This document shows positions 62,788 through 64,000 of a stretch of 64,000 nt of DNA, in pieces; the first letter of the stretch is position 1; every line of letters starts with the position of its first letter. A program made the position numbers and the translations under genes. Source of the stretch: Campylorhamphus procurvoides (taxonomy: Eukaryota > Chordata > Aves > Passeriformes > Dendrocolaptidae); the NCBI GenBank assembly GCA_013396655.1, contig WBMV01000093.1, forward strand, positions 529,885-593,884, read 5' to 3'. The notes beneath the pieces are model-generated. The model did no database searches, was not told the origin of the DNA, and saw only the letters and a program-made list of their open reading frames with translations.

Positions 62788-62839
62788 CTCATGGATTATG
62801 CCAGATGGTGTAATCCATGAGTAATCCAGTGAGTAATCC
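62788..62839. promoter_or_regulatory. TAATCC homeodomain-site cluster with hairpin
   Basis: A perfect 11-base inverted repeat, CTCATGGATTA at 62788-62798 and TAATCCATGAG at 62811-62821, encloses a 12-base loop. Two further TAATCCA motifs follow at 62822 and 62834. Four TAATCC/GGATTA sites in 52 bases match the core bound by K50 (bicoid-class) homeodomain proteins such as OTX, CRX, PITX and GSC. Enhancer function is inferred. Confidence 0.45.
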
Positions 62840-64000
62840 AAGCTGTAGATATTTTAACCAAGCCAAAAATTCCCCACATAATAATGAATTATAATTATTG
62901 AGCCTTAACAAAAATTTAATCTATTTTGAAACAACTGTTCTGCATTTTGTGGGTCAAGAAGGCAAACTATTCAACACATGAGTTTTTCTAAGTTCTTACT
63001 GTCTTGTATTCCTCTTGATTTTCTTTCTCCTGCTCTGGGAACCCCTTTACCACTGTTTTGGCATGTGGCACTATAGCCTCTCATAAAAGGTTTTAAACAG
63101 GAAAGATTTTAAAATGAAAGAATAGCAATTAGAAAATAAAGAGAGAGAAACGAGAGCTCAGCTAGGACCTGAGGACTTGCAATACTTAAGGAGAGCTTGG
63201 CAATATTCCTCATTAGGAAAAGGATCAGAACCTTTGTGCAATTACAGGGGAAAAAGAAACAAGGGTTCAACTTCCCATCTGCAAAGGAAACCTCCTCCTA
63301 GCATTCAGGCTGAAAAAAATAGCAAAGAACAAAAGTTTAAGAAATAGAGCAATACGTAACCTTTCCATTTGCTGGCTTATTCTTCCCCAAGGAAGGAGAT
63401 ACAGTGAAGATAAATTTGATGATCAAAAAACCAGAAGGATTACATTCTTGTACCGTGCTGATCACTGGCAAATCCCCCTCTCTGCAGTTCAGAAGCACAG
63501 CTTAGCATAACAGACAAGATTTATCATTGCCTTGTCCTTCGCACCACGTACAAAGGAGCTCTAAGTTGCTCCTATCTCGAGAGTCCTCCCTCACATGATG
63601 AAATAAATACCAGAACTGCTCTGCTGTGACTGTACAAAGGTACAAACCCTGGGCCCAGTGCAGAGCCCAGAACTCCCAGTTACTGCCACATGTCTTCCAT
63701 CTCTATTTCTCACTGCTCTGAATCCATCACACCCTGGTGGCAAACCCTTTGCTCAGTGGATGCTCCAAAGTCTGTGTGGTATCACCCAAAAATACATCAG
63801 GTATATTCAGCAGCTCCAAGGAGGTGAAACCAACCTTCCCTTCCACCCTCTATGTAGAATAGAGAGTCTCCAGTTAAACGGGCACAGAAGACAGCATGAA
63901 AAGTAAACTGGGGAAACCAGAGATGGCTGCTTTCTCCAGTTTTCTCACAGGGCACAGACCCTGCAAAGCTCCCTCATACACCAGAGAAAAAGAAAATTTC
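62840..64000. other. Intron 1: unique sequence at the window edge
   Basis: Nothing was recognised. The first AUTS2 coding exon is not here. Confidence 0.55.

Larger units (their letters stand above)
53657..64000 (-). other. AUTS2: AUTS2 intron 1, 3' end
   Basis: This is non-coding sequence upstream of exon 2 in the sense of transcription. The intron extends beyond the right edge of the window, and the first coding exon was not seen. It holds a short telomere-like repeat, a 24-bp tandem duplication, one CR1 fragment, an unidentified coding-like patch near 60.5 kb, and two clusters of developmental transcription-factor motifs, each listed separately. Confidence 0.8.

Noticed and set aside
1..64000. 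First and third coding exons of AUTS2
   Set aside because: I looked for the expected basic Ser-rich exon 1 and the acidic-serine exon 3 motifs on the minus strand and did not see them. Both are assumed to lie outside the window.

Overview
This window looks like avian nuclear DNA, probably from a songbird or another neoavian bird. The evidence is a scatter of CR1 LINE 3' ends with the bird-type terminus, no mammalian SINEs, long AT-rich unique introns, and a few assembly gaps (N at 7755-7803, 37197, 37447 and 37563). Nothing is bacterial, viral or CRISPR-like, and almost every open reading frame is chance.

One coding exon is secure. Positions 53421-53630 on the minus strand encode 70 residues in phase 0 between a consensus 3' splice site and a GT donor. 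I recognise this as the second coding exon of AUTS2, the neuronal transcription and chromatin regulator (activator partner of a PRC1-type Polycomb complex). The window therefore lies inside a very large AUTS2 locus transcribed right to left. Positions 53631-64000 are the end of intron 1, and 1-53420 are the start of intron 2. I did not find the first or third coding exon.

The most interesting place is 7.6-9.2 kb, inside intron 2. A local GC- and CpG-rich island (about 8100-9230) contains a minus-strand ATG with a good Kozak context. Sixteen codons (MIKSSWFYVKFKHAEK) follow, then an excellent AAG|GTAAGT donor in phase 0, the same phase at which AUTS2 exon 2 ends. This looks like an alternative promoter and first exon that could splice into downstream AUTS2 exons. 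Just past the donor lies a 30-bp minisatellite whose units each carry a GGATCGATCC palindrome. Beyond it is a (CCCATC/CCCCAT)n tract that is G-quadruplex-prone on the AUTS2 sense strand and contains the 49-base gap.

The rest is intron. Low-complexity tracts, short tandem duplications and about nine CR1 fragments lie among unique AT-rich DNA. A few sites look like developmental enhancers: a four-site TAATCC cluster built around an 11-bp hairpin (62788-62839), a homeodomain dyad beside a GATA dyad (56802-56865), and a homeodomain-rich block (about 47500-47680). One stretch near 37.2-37.7 kb looks mis-assembled, with unresolved contig overlaps marked by single Ns.
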